The notes beneath the pieces were generated by a model. The model had not been told where the DNA came from. It searched no databases and saw only the letters and a list, made by a program, of their open reading frames with translations. From Glossina fuscipes (taxonomy: Eukaryota; Arthropoda; Insecta; Diptera; Glossinidae), in assembly GCF_014805625.2 (NCBI RefSeq), contig NW_023998416.1:32250056-32314055 (forward strand): DNA of 64,000 nucleotides, written 5' to 3'. How positions within the stretch are numbered: position 1 is the stretch's first letter; each line of letters begins with the position of its first letter. Of this stretch, positions 50,140 to 59,560 are shown in pieces. The translations under genes and the position numbers were made by a program.

Positions 50140-50147
50140 CTTTTATA
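50140..50147 (-). promoter_or_regulatory. TATA box of the orphan signal-peptide unit
   Basis: TATAAAAG, identical in sequence and spacing to the two intact minus-strand Kunitz promoters. Confidence 0.55.
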
Positions 50148-50539
50148 CCAAAAAAAACAAGTACAATAGCAATGTTAGCTGTTAAGAGAAAAGAACTCCG
50201 AATTTTAGAGAAGCAATGATAGTTTTGTTTAAATATTTTAAATTTTGTTTCTTCTGCTCTCCAATATTTTTTCCAATTTTGTTTTTTTCAAATTGTCATC
50301 AGCCTAACTGGAGTTCGTTGGCGTTGTTTTGCAATGTCTCAACCACTGCCCCATAAGGCGTACTTTACATTTCACAAAAATACTTTGTAAAGCGACATAA
50401 AAGTTTATAAGGCTTGTCGCTTATGATCTACGCACGATGATATTTCCATTGTTTGTTTTTCTATTTTGGCAAATTAAAAATAACTCGTTTATATATTTGC
50501 TTTTATCTCATATTTATTACATCCACCACTGAAGAATGA

Positions 50540-50650
50540 AGGATTTATTCATTTTGTCGTAATGTTAGCAAAACACCGGAAAAAAAGCTTCGGAGATTCC
50601 ATAAAGTATACACATGCGGAATAGCACATCGGGCACATGGCCTACAAGGC
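50540..50650 (+). repeat. Dispersed repeat F2, fragment
   Basis: Contains TTCATTTTGTCGTAATGTTA, CACCGGAAAAAAAGCTTCGG and CCATAAAGTATACACATG, the start-of-element order seen at 58,725 and 62,905. Confidence 0.5.
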
Positions 50651-51374
50651 TTTGCTGGCACATATGCACTCTTTTGTCTAAACTCTCCAAAACCATTTTG
50701 CATAAATGTGGGTGAATTTCGTTGATACAGCGTTGACTTGCCTCCTTTAATGTGCGCGTGGTTGTGGACTTGCTGGCATGGCAAATCAACCCCATAAAAG
50801 ATTTTGGAGCAGCAAAGACATCAAAAAAATGCTTTTGTGTTGCGGTATGACTCCTGATACGAATTCGGCAAGTAAAAGCACAACTAGTCCTACTTAAATA
50901 TCACCATCGACAAGAACACCATCACTTGGCACGGTTGACCATCGTGCACCATGCGCTGACGGGACTTACGGAATCAACTAATGAAGGACGGTGCAAGCAC
51001 AAGTAGCAACTATTATCACCGAGCATCAATATGGCGTACAATATGCGAGAATAGTTCAGAAGGATCGTTCGCGTTTACACAACGTGCATACAATCCTTCC
51101 ATAGCATACCTCCCCTGAGGAGCTGGTCAAATATGCAAAAAACTCGCTAATTCGGCTTTCCTCGACCGGAAAGAATAAAAAAGCTCTAACAGCCTTGTGA
51201 CATATCTTAGATACGCGGTACTTGAAACCACATAAACATATGACCTTACAATAATCTTTTTGAAGATGGACATAATCGATTGAGCATGACATAGCTCGCT
51301 AGAGGAAATGTAACTTTTCTGTATCAAATTGCTGATAGGTTCCAAGACGGTTTTATTTTATTTTTTGAATTTGC

Positions 51375-51476
51375 GTTTTAGATGCCTTTCATAAAAGTTT
51401 CAAATTAACGCCTGTTTTTCTCTGTGTTTTAGATGCCTTTCATAAAGGTTTCAAATCCATGCCTGCTTTTTCTCTT
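51375..51476 (+). repeat. 51-bp tandem duplication
   Basis: Two adjacent units beginning GTTTTAGATGCCTTTCATAA at 51,375 and 51,426, differing at a few positions. Confidence 0.9.
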
Positions 51477-52480
51477 GTGAACATGATCGTGGATATGGAT
51501 GACGCCTACCTTCAAATAACGATGTACGTGTCACTCTTCTGTCGAAAATGAAAACACCAGACGGACGCAGCTAAATTTACTTAGGATTCTATATTGAGCA
51601 GGAGTACTTTCATGCTTCTGTACTGCATACGGAAAAACAAATTTTTTTATCCTATAGCGATGTCAGACTTTAGAAACACAGAAATGATTTACTGCATAAA
51701 ACTTTTGCTACGATCGATGTATTATAAAATCAAACTGAATTGAAATTATATATCTGAAAACTGGTCGGAATAGTGAGAATAAAAGTTACACGTGGGTATT
51801 AATGAACCAAATATATATTGACATATCATTCACTTGGTCGATAAATCGGGCTTTTCTTCTTTTTCTTAACCACTCCGCATAATATATTTATAATAATAAA
51901 TACCATGTTTGTTAATCTTGATCCATAAACGTAAAGAGACGGTTTTAAGGCCATGTTGCGACATATTTTGAATATCCATTTTCTGAATCGAAAATGTTTT
52001 AATGGAAGATATCTCATAGCAATCAAAAATTTTTGAGTAATACCGGAGAAAGGATGAAATAGTCTATTTTCTATATTACTATGTCGACTTTATTCAACGA
52101 AATGCCATAAGCCGAGAAAAGAAATTAAAAAAAAAATCAATTCTTTTAACGTCAATAGTAGGATATGAAGAGATTAGAATGTTGAACATACGTGCACGTA
52201 AGCGAAGACTCCGATGTCTGCTTCTATGCATTACAGACAGATTAGTGAACTTTAAATGTGTGTAAGGTCAATGAGTATTTTAAAAAGTTCCTATATATAC
52301 ATTTTACGTTTCAAGATAACATTACTTGCAATGTTGAACGTCGCCACAGCTCCCAAAAGGGAAAACCCAAGCAGTAATGAAATAAACATTTAATGTCATC
52401 TAGTTTAGTAACATAAGAACAAAAGAGCCCTTTACTAGTATTTTCATTGTTTTTCTTCAACAATATTATTCTGTAATAAG

Positions 52481-52488
52481 TATAAATA
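52481..52488 (+). promoter_or_regulatory. TATA box of the first plus-strand Kunitz gene
   Basis: TATAAATA 107 nt before the ATG. A TAGTCGAACTTATCACTCG segment 20 nt later is shared with the paralogue at 58,048 and probably spans the start of transcription. Confidence 0.65.
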
Positions 52489-52587
52489 ACGCCTTCTCTT
52501 TAGTCGAACTTATCACTCGTCTAAGTGTCTTCTTACCGAATAATACTAGAATACTCGAATACTCTCATAAAATAATAGCGCATCATC

Positions 52588-52883
52588 ATGAAATCTCTTT
52601 TATTTCTTTTAAGTGCTGTTTTAGTGTTATGCGCCGTGGTACAAGCCGCTGAAAAATCAGGTAATCCTTTATAAGAGAAAAAGAAACGATTTCATAGTAT
52701 TAACATCTGCTCGCTTTAGCAGACTGCTCGTTACCAAAGGAAATCGGACCTTGTCGCGCTTCGTATTTAAAATTCTATTATAACAGTGGGACAAAAGCCT
52801 GCAACGAATTCTTCTATGGAGGCTGTCAAGGCAACGCAAATCGTTTCGATACTAAAGAAGAATGTGAAAACTTATGTTTTTAA
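52588..52883 (+). CDS. Secreted canonical Kunitz-type protease inhibitor (77 residues)
   Basis: Exon 1 is 52,588-52,660 and exon 2 is 52,723-52,883. The 62-nt phase-1 intron has a GTAATC donor and a TTTAGCAG acceptor. Residues 1-20 ([20 protein letters not shown]) are a signal peptide, followed by AEKS and a single Kunitz domain with canonical 8-15-7-12-3 cysteine spacing. The reactive loop reads GPCRAS, giving Arg at P1 and Ala at P1', which in this family favours trypsin-like proteases. [13 protein letters not shown] and KEECENLC match the conserved core. The protein ends one residue after the last Cys, so it is a minimal one-domain inhibitor. Closest relative in the window is the gene at 58,182. 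It is probably secreted into a gland product or haemolymph; tissue is unknown. Confidence 0.93.
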
Positions 52884-52988
52884 AGACTTATTTGCATTGT
52901 AAAAACATCCGTCCAGAAACGAATATGCACATACACTTATGTGCATGATGTTGGTTATATTGCGTAATTGCTTTTGGTTGATTTCAGA

Positions 52989-52994
52989 AATAAA
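52989..52994 (+). terminator. Polyadenylation signal of the first plus-strand Kunitz gene
   Basis: AATAAATAAA about 105 nt after the stop codon, at the position equivalent to 58,615 in the paralogue. Confidence 0.6.
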
Positions 52995-53460
52995 TAAATG
53001 AATGATCTGTGAAACGTGTTGGTTTTTAAAGGAAAATTTTATTTGTTTGCGTTTTTTTTTTTACTCTCATCTATAGAAGTTCTTTGTTCCAACATTATTT
53101 TTTAGTTTAAAAACTCGTTTTGTTGCTGCGACATATGCAAAGTTGAATTTTTATTGCATGCGATAAATGCATGCTCTTTCTAGGCTTTCCGAAGTGACCA
53201 AATTGCAAGACTTTTTTAGACTAATTTCTTTTACGCGAAAAGTGAAAAATTAATTAAAATAATTGGAATAAATTATAATTACATTTAAATATAATTATGA
53301 TCATATGATTAAAATATAAATATTAATACTAGGCTCAACAAAATAGAATAGAATAAGAATGTTCTTAATTAACACAATCGAGTTGAATGCAAAGCGAGTA
53401 CACTTTCAAATTCTACTTCACAAAAGGCTATTAAAGTGCGCTAATAAATTTTTAAATGAT

Positions 53461-56039
53461 ATCTTAAGTAATCCAAAGTAATATTAAAAAGATGAATGCG
53501 GGCGAGCTATTATCATATATAAATTTATTATCACATTTACAAGGGCAAAGGCATTTCTTGGAAAGCGATTTCCAAAAACCCCCCAAGTAGCGTAACTCCA
53601 ACAAGTGCACAAACTAGAAGTTAACTGTACCAAATTTCGACGACGGAGATCTATTCTTTGCACCTTACCTCTTACAGAAGTTCCTACGAAATATAAGTTT
53701 AAAGGTCTACCTTTAAACATTTCCGAATGAAAATTGGCCCATGACAGTAATTTGGTGTAGAACTTAACTATACTAAAATTGAAATTCTCATGATAAGTAA
53801 GCCTTTATATGGGAAAAAGGACTAAGTTTTAATATTTTATTATATAAATTGGTTCCTATTAGCAATTTAATTGAACTCCACCATTGATGACATTTTTCAT
53901 GAAAAGTAAACTTTTAAACTAATAGTTAGTTTTGTAAGGGGGTTCAATTAAGTGAAGAATATAAATTATTTTACCAAGAAAATTAATTTTAATGCATTAG
54001 GTTCACATATTCTATTCACATATTCTGTATTCTATTAAGAGAAGGGTTATCGAACTCAATTCGCACCGCTATGAACACAATTTTATTACTTGGTTTTTCT
54101 TAGTTTCATATTGCAAATTATTAGTTAAATACGGAACAACTGATATGTAGCAATACTTCGATACAAAATTGCTTCCTGTAGCAGCACAAAACCACTAATT
54201 GTATAACTTAAGCAACATTTTATTTCTACATCGCCATCAGTACGAAATCGTATGCGTAAAATAAAATATTCAAGCTTTTTGCATAAGTGTTGGGAAAGTA
54301 CATTTAACATATTTACCTTGCAATTATGACTAACACCTGCTACGATAGCACAAGTTCAAGGTTATTTCGTCTATATCCCGTAAATTTACGCTTACTTGTT
54401 GCGACACGGGTTTACGATGAACGTTTAAAATTTTATTTCATTTTACTTCTTTTGCCTCTTCCCTTATGATTCCAGCAAATCGTTAATAAGGTGTAGGCAA
54501 TAAAGTCATTAATAGCCATTTCGTGTTTTTCTAAACTTGATGGCTTTAGAGACGCTATACATGAACTGTACGAAGAAGAACATAACAACAAAGGACGTAG
54601 ATTAAGTGTTGGAAAACTCACTTTGGAGAAGTTCATTGAGATAGCGATAGATCGGTTTACCAATACGATTATTGCAGAGAACATGGATTCTATCTGCTGG
54701 ACTTTAGGTTAAGGTCCTTATTGTACAAAAATTCAGAATCCGTAATTTGACTACATACCGAGTTAGAGTATACTTCTCGGAAATATAAGAAACAATTCGA
54801 AATGCGTAAGTTAACGTTGAGGACGACTTTTTCAATATTTTAAGGTCGTACTCATTTATTAGGTTTACCACAAAGATTTGCTGGTCGTTCCGATTAAAAC
54901 AAGTATGCGCATATTCGCTTGACGCGTATTTAGTTGTCTCTTTTTGTCATTGACTGTACACGTACTGACTTAGCAAATGAGCTAAAACGTTGATGATTCG
55001 TGTTAGCATTAACTGAGACGCAATCGTGAACCGATGGCCAGTGACAAAATCCATTTACGTCACTCTACTTTGTACGAATTCCAGCTGTGAAGAAATGATG
55101 CGGAAGCATGAAGGAATTTATAGAAAAAGTTTTGGGGGAGGTACAGTTTGTAATACAACATGGCATGAGGATGGTCCGAAAAAATTCACAAACACGAACC
55201 TTTCCGGTAGATATATTTACTCCTTGTAATCATATGACAATAATCTTTTACACTGCATAATGATACATAATGAAATCGTCTTCTCGATTACGTGCTGGTA
55301 AATTAATAGTGTCTCGTGTATTTACTCCGCCTTACACTTCTGCGTTGCGTTTATTTACTATCTCTTTTTAGATATTCCCACTTGAAACTCAAGCATGCAT
55401 AAACAGACCTGTTTCTTTCCCAAGTCCTTTTCGTGCAAGCCTCGCGCATGTATACATGTACAAAAAGCATCTTTTGAATGGTTGGTCAAATATAGAAAAT
55501 AACGCGCTTCGGTGCTGTTTTAAATAAAGAAGCAGAACAACTGAACAAGTCATAAAAATCTTCAGAAAAATACGAAACAATTCAAAGCAATATACAACGT
55601 TGTAAAATATATTTGTGATGGACCGATGAAAGCTTTTTGTTCGCTCTGGACAAGATAATCTCTTTGCTTCAAATATCTGATAGGCTAGGGGAATGTGTTC
55701 ATTTTTGAATTTACATCTTGGAAGGCTTTCATAAGACACGCAAATCATTATCCATTGCAAATTGTATACATGTATATAGAGTGGATGTGGTTGTAGACGC
55801 AGCTGTGTCGAGATCACAAACAATGAAAAGTATCGAACATCAAATGAACCGATAGACAGGGGAACGCCCTAACTCTACTCAGAGTCGCATGTCGAAGATG
55901 GAAATAGACCCATCAGGGCTCTTTTCATGCCCTTTTTTAGGAGTATTGCATATGAAAATTCAAATACATTAATCCTTTAACGATATTAAGCTTTGCACTG
56001 CAGCTACGTAAATATGTAAATGCGTGAAACGTTTCTATA
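53461..56039. other. Spacer between the two plus-strand Kunitz blocks
   Basis: No coding evidence. Chance frames up to 144 codons (minus, 55,389-55,823) lack recognisable motifs. Confidence 0.4.
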
Positions 56040-56176
56040 ATATATTATAAAATCCAACCAAGCTCAAGTGAAACTGAAACTGCAATCATTTCTGCAAAAC
56101 CAGTCGTTATATTGGGCCTTAAGAAAATACACTTTATTATAAGCGAGTACTAATGAACCAGTTATTTATTGATATA

Positions 56177-57051
56177 CAGGCGTCTCTCGTACAATGCGGG
56201 TATTCCGAATCGTGTTTTATCAGAACTGTGTTATAAGACAGCCATCCACTCACGGTAACCTGCACCACATGTGGTAAATTTGTGTGGACAAATGTAAATC
56301 CTAGACGAGCTTAAGATAAACTAAAAAGTCTGCATATAGGTGGACTCATTATATGCGATGGTATCAAAAAAATGGGCTCTTTGTGATCCAAATTCTCGAT
56401 GGTATTAGAAAATATTAAAAATTATGCCTTCTTACTATATAAAGATTCTGTTTTCGTTGGAATGGTTGTACGAGAGAGGGTTAAAAAAATTGACAATGTC
56501 AAACCAATTTACAGTGTCCGAATGCTACTACAGAGCGAGTTTTATCGGGAAATTTTGAAAATTGCAAACTTTTATAACGACCTCCCAAATTAGGGCGTTA
56601 TATGAGAAGTGGTCGAAAAAGTGGACCAGGCCAAACGTTTTTCAATAGTGTACATCGTTCTTCAAAGCGCGTCAATGCACCAAATTTCTTCAAAAAATAT
56701 TTTAAGAATTACGACCTGCAGCTTGATATTAATTACGAACAGTCATCAGACGGACAGGGAGGCTTGGGTGTAATAAGAGATGAGTCTATCTTAAGTCCTT
56801 CTACGTCTTACATACCTCCGCACAAACATAATATACCCTGTACAACAATTGGTGTAAGTTGTTTAAAGCTCCTCTTCTTAACGATGAAACGAAAAGCAAA
56901 AAGAAATGGAAAACAAATCGAGCGGAATACATATTCGAATTTTGGAAATCGTATTATGTCAAAACCGTGTTATAATATTGGCATACTTTGCACCGTTTTT
57001 GTTGTATCAAAACTGTGTTTGACAAGCCTGGTGATAAACAAAGCACGCCTG
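56177..57051. mobile_element. pogo/Tigger-like non-autonomous element (MITE), 875 bp
   Basis: Ends CAGGCGTCTCTCGTAC and, reversed from the right, CAGGCGTGCTTTGT. Both are flanked by TA (56,175-56,176 and 57,052-57,053), the target duplication of the Tc1/mariner/pogo superfamily. The paralogous block at about 51,815 lacks the element and shows one uninterrupted site. CAGGCxTxxCTCG-type ends recall Tigger/pogo elements. No transposase is encoded. The interior (56,590-56,850) contains an F1-like repeat, so the element is a composite or F1 inserted into it. Confidence 0.7.
56590..56850 (+). repeat. Dispersed repeat F1, copy nested in the MITE
   Basis: GGGCGTTATATGAGAAGTGG, CGAAAAAGTGGACCAGG, a CACCAAATTTCTTCAAAA block, TTACGACCTGCAGCTTGA and CAGACGGACAGG occur in F1 order. 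It ends near CATAATATACCCTGTACAAC. Confidence 0.6.
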
Positions 57052-57554
57052 TATACTCACTTGGTTGATAAATCTGTCGTTTGTACTCTTTTAAGAAATC
57101 GTCGAGTCTTATCAATACTAAGCACTAAGCACATTGTATGAGAAAGTTAAAGGTCAGTATATAATAATGAATAGCGCTGCTACTAATATTTGTCTAAAAA
57201 CTTCAAGGCTATTTCAAGGCGAATTTTGAATACCCATTATCTGAATCAAAAATGTTTATCAGGGATATTTCAAGTATTTTGAAGTAAAAAGATGAGAGAG
57301 TTGAAAGAGTGCAGTCGTCTATTTTATGTGTATTACCATTTCTTATAATATTGGAAACTTTGACTTTGCTTAGGAGAAGACCTCGAAGTAAATAAAGAAT
57401 TCGAACAAACCTCAAGTCATAAATTTTAAACTTTTATGTAAGACAGACAGAGAAAGTTAGAAAGATCTAATTGGAATGTTGAACACTCGTGCGACTCTGA
57501 TGTCTGGTCCTAAGTATGACGAGCCCAAGAATGAAATTTAAACATATGAAGTCA

Positions 57555-57860
57555 ATAATATCCGAATAAATAGCCGAGTAGGTAAGAATAGCGACTATTA
57601 AGTTAGTGTTTGTGAGTTTAAATCTCTAGTGCGGTAGAGTTTACATTGGTCGTGACCATTGTGAGTGAATGACCAATTGGCAAAAGCATAAAATTTATAG
57701 GCTATCCACACTATCCGCTAGTCTACGGCCAATAGTTCCTTCATATCTCTTCCTCTTTTCTCACTTCTTTCCAATCATCGCCATGTTATAGGAACACAGA
57801 GTACATCCCCTATGTACTTGGCCTACATATAAAAGAAAAATAATAATGATGTAAACAACT
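57555..57860 (+). mobile_element. tRNA-derived SINE insertion
   Basis: An RNA polymerase III A box, TAGCCGAGTAGG (57,571-57,582), and B box, GAGTTTAAATCTC (57,614-57,626), are 43 nt apart, as in a tRNA gene. About 230 nt of non-tRNA body follows, ending in an A-rich ATAAAAGAAAAATAATAATG tail. The sequence is absent from the paralogous block near 52,270, so it inserted after the duplication. The tRNA-like part pairs poorly, so it is not a functional tRNA gene. Confidence 0.6.
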
Positions 57861-58047
57861 CTGAATACATTTCACTTTTTAAAGTAACGTTACTTACTTA
57901 CGTGTAATAACTTCAGAGCTGCGGAAAGGAAAAACCCGAAAAGTAATTCAGTAAATATTTAATATCAGTGTAGTTTAGTAAAATCAAAACAAACGAGCCC
58001 TTCGTTAGTGTTTCCATTGTTTACCGTTAAGTAAATTCGGTGATAAG

Positions 58048-58055
58048 TATAAATA
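58048..58055 (+). promoter_or_regulatory. TATA box of the second plus-strand Kunitz gene
   Basis: TATAAATA 134 nt before the ATG, followed by TCAGATTAGTCGAACTTATC. The longer leader than in the paralogue is partly an A-rich expansion at 58,142-58,172. Confidence 0.65.
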
Positions 58056-58181
58056 TCGCTTGTCAGATTAGTCGAACTTATCACTCGCATACGCGTCTTC
58101 ATACCGAGTACTACTACTAAACACATCGATCGTCCTCTCTTAAAAAACAAAAAAAAACAAAAAAAAAAAAAACATATCATC

Positions 58182-58481
58182 ATGAAATTTCTTTTATTTC
58201 TTTTAAGTGTTGTTATTGTATTATGTGCCGTAGTACAAGCCGCTGACAAATCGGGTAACGAACCATTTACAAGAGAATAAATAATGATTTCATAGATTAA
58301 ATACTTGCTCGCTTTAGCAGATTGCTCTTTACCAAAGGAAGTCGGTCCTTGCCGTGGTTCAAAATTAAATTTCTATTACGATAGCGAAGCGAAGACTTGC
58401 AAAGAATTCTTCTATGGAGGCTGTCAGGGCAACGCTAATCGTTTCGATACTCAAGAAGAATGTCAACAATTATGTCATTAA
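58182..58481 (+). CDS. Secreted canonical Kunitz-type protease inhibitor (77 residues)
   Basis: Exon 1 is 58,182-58,254 and exon 2 is 58,321-58,481. The 66-nt phase-1 intron has a GTAACG donor and a TTTAGCAG acceptor. Residues 1-20 ([20 protein letters not shown]) are a signal peptide, followed by ADKS and one Kunitz domain with canonical 8-15-7-12-3 spacing. The loop GPCRGS gives P1 Arg and P1' Gly. The P1'-P4' and loop-2 residues differ from the paralogue at 52,588 (RGSKLNFYYDSEAKTC here), while [15 protein letters not shown] is identical. The protein ends QQLCH. Clustered changes near the reactive loop hint at diversified specificity. Probably a secreted trypsin-like protease inhibitor. 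Confidence 0.93.
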
Positions 58482-58614
58482 AGACATATTTGTGTTGTAA
58501 AAACATCCGCATCAACACGAAGTTTTTGTGTGCGCTTTCCCACACATGCATATATAATATATATGGTGTTGATTATATTGCGTAATTGTTTTTGGTTAAG
58601 TTTTCAAATATATA

Positions 58615-58620
58615 AATAAA
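58615..58620 (+). terminator. Polyadenylation signal of the second plus-strand Kunitz gene
   Basis: AATAAA about 134 nt after the stop codon, at the site equivalent to 52,989. Confidence 0.6.
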
Positions 58621-58699
58621 AAATCTGTGAAATGCACTTGTTGTTGTTAAACAAAACTTAATTGGTTTGCGTTTTTCTTACTCTCATTTATAAAAGTGT

Positions 58700-59190
58700 T
58701 TTTTTTATACTCACCGTCGAAGGAAGAGGGTATATTCTTTTTGTCAAAACGTTTGCAATTTGCAGAAGGACGGCTCAAAGACCCTGTAAACTACGTCCAT
58801 TCTTGATTAGGATCACATTCTGTGTTGATTTAAGCGCGTTCGTCTGTCACCTTGTCTGTCTGTCTGCCCAAAGCAAACACTTATCTAAACCTAAAAGTCA
58901 GAATATCGTCTTCATATTTGGCAAAAATATTGGCAGTTCTCGCACGCAGGTTGGCATTAAAAATAGTCAAGTCATTAGCCAAGTCAAAGAACAGGCGCAA
59001 TGTACAAGATAAATGGAGAGCACCATTGAAAAGTTGAGTTTGTTGTTTGTGACAGATACAACGATGAAAACTCGCACGCATATTCTGCCAGTGACCCTCC
59101 ATTACGCATATGAAAATGGAAAAATCGACAAAGTATAGAAATTTCTTTTTTTCGAGTGTAACATATTCGGCCACATTCGCGTGAAATTTT
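58700..59190 (+). repeat. Dispersed repeat F2, inserted in block copy 2
   Basis: Contains AGGGTATATTCTTTTTGTCA, AAGACCCTGTAAACTACG, TTCTTGATTAGGATCAC and CTTGTCTGTCTGTCTGCCC, in the order of the F2 family. Absent from the paralogous position near 53,090. Confidence 0.6.
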
Positions 59191-59560
59191 CTTACTTGGT
59201 TGATATTATTTTTTGGTTTCAAAACTTGTTTTGTTGCTGCGACATATGGAAAATTAAATTTTAATTGCATGCGATATGTACATAAATTTTTTTAGGATTT
59301 TAAAGGTGACCACAGTCTTTTGTTTTTACAGACATTTATGGGCAAACATCATTTACCCGACAAGTGAAAAATTAATTAAAATAATTGAAGTAAATTGTAA
59401 TTATATTTAAATACACTTACGATTATTTGATTAATACATGAATATTAATGTTTTCCTCAACCAACAGACATGGTCGACTTGATCAACTGTTTATTGTTGA
59501 AGCGAATATGTTTCCAAACTTTGTTTCAGAAAAGAGTATTGAAGTATAGTAAACTTTTAC

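Larger units (their letters stand above)
51700..53460 (+). repeat. Kunitz duplication block, copy 1
   Basis: Aligns with 56,040-59,560 over upstream DNA, gene and downstream DNA. Landmarks are TATTAATGAACCAA/TACTAATGAACCAG, TTTTGAATA(T/C)CCATT, the TATAAATA promoter, and TTTTGTTGCTGCGACATATG downstream. Copy 1 lacks the insertions seen in copy 2. Confidence 0.8.
56040..59560 (+). repeat. Kunitz duplication block, copy 2, expanded by insertions
   Basis: Counterpart of 51,700-53,460, enlarged by a MITE (56,177-57,051), a tRNA-derived SINE (about 57,555-57,860) and a dispersed-repeat piece (about 58,700-59,190). Confidence 0.8.

Noticed and set aside
51480..51560. Short frame MIVDMDDAYLQITM resembling a polymerase motif A
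   Set aside because: Only one weak motif and immediate stops; no other polymerase blocks nearby.
55389..55823. 144-codon minus-strand open frame
   Set aside because: Composition looks random and no motif is recognised.
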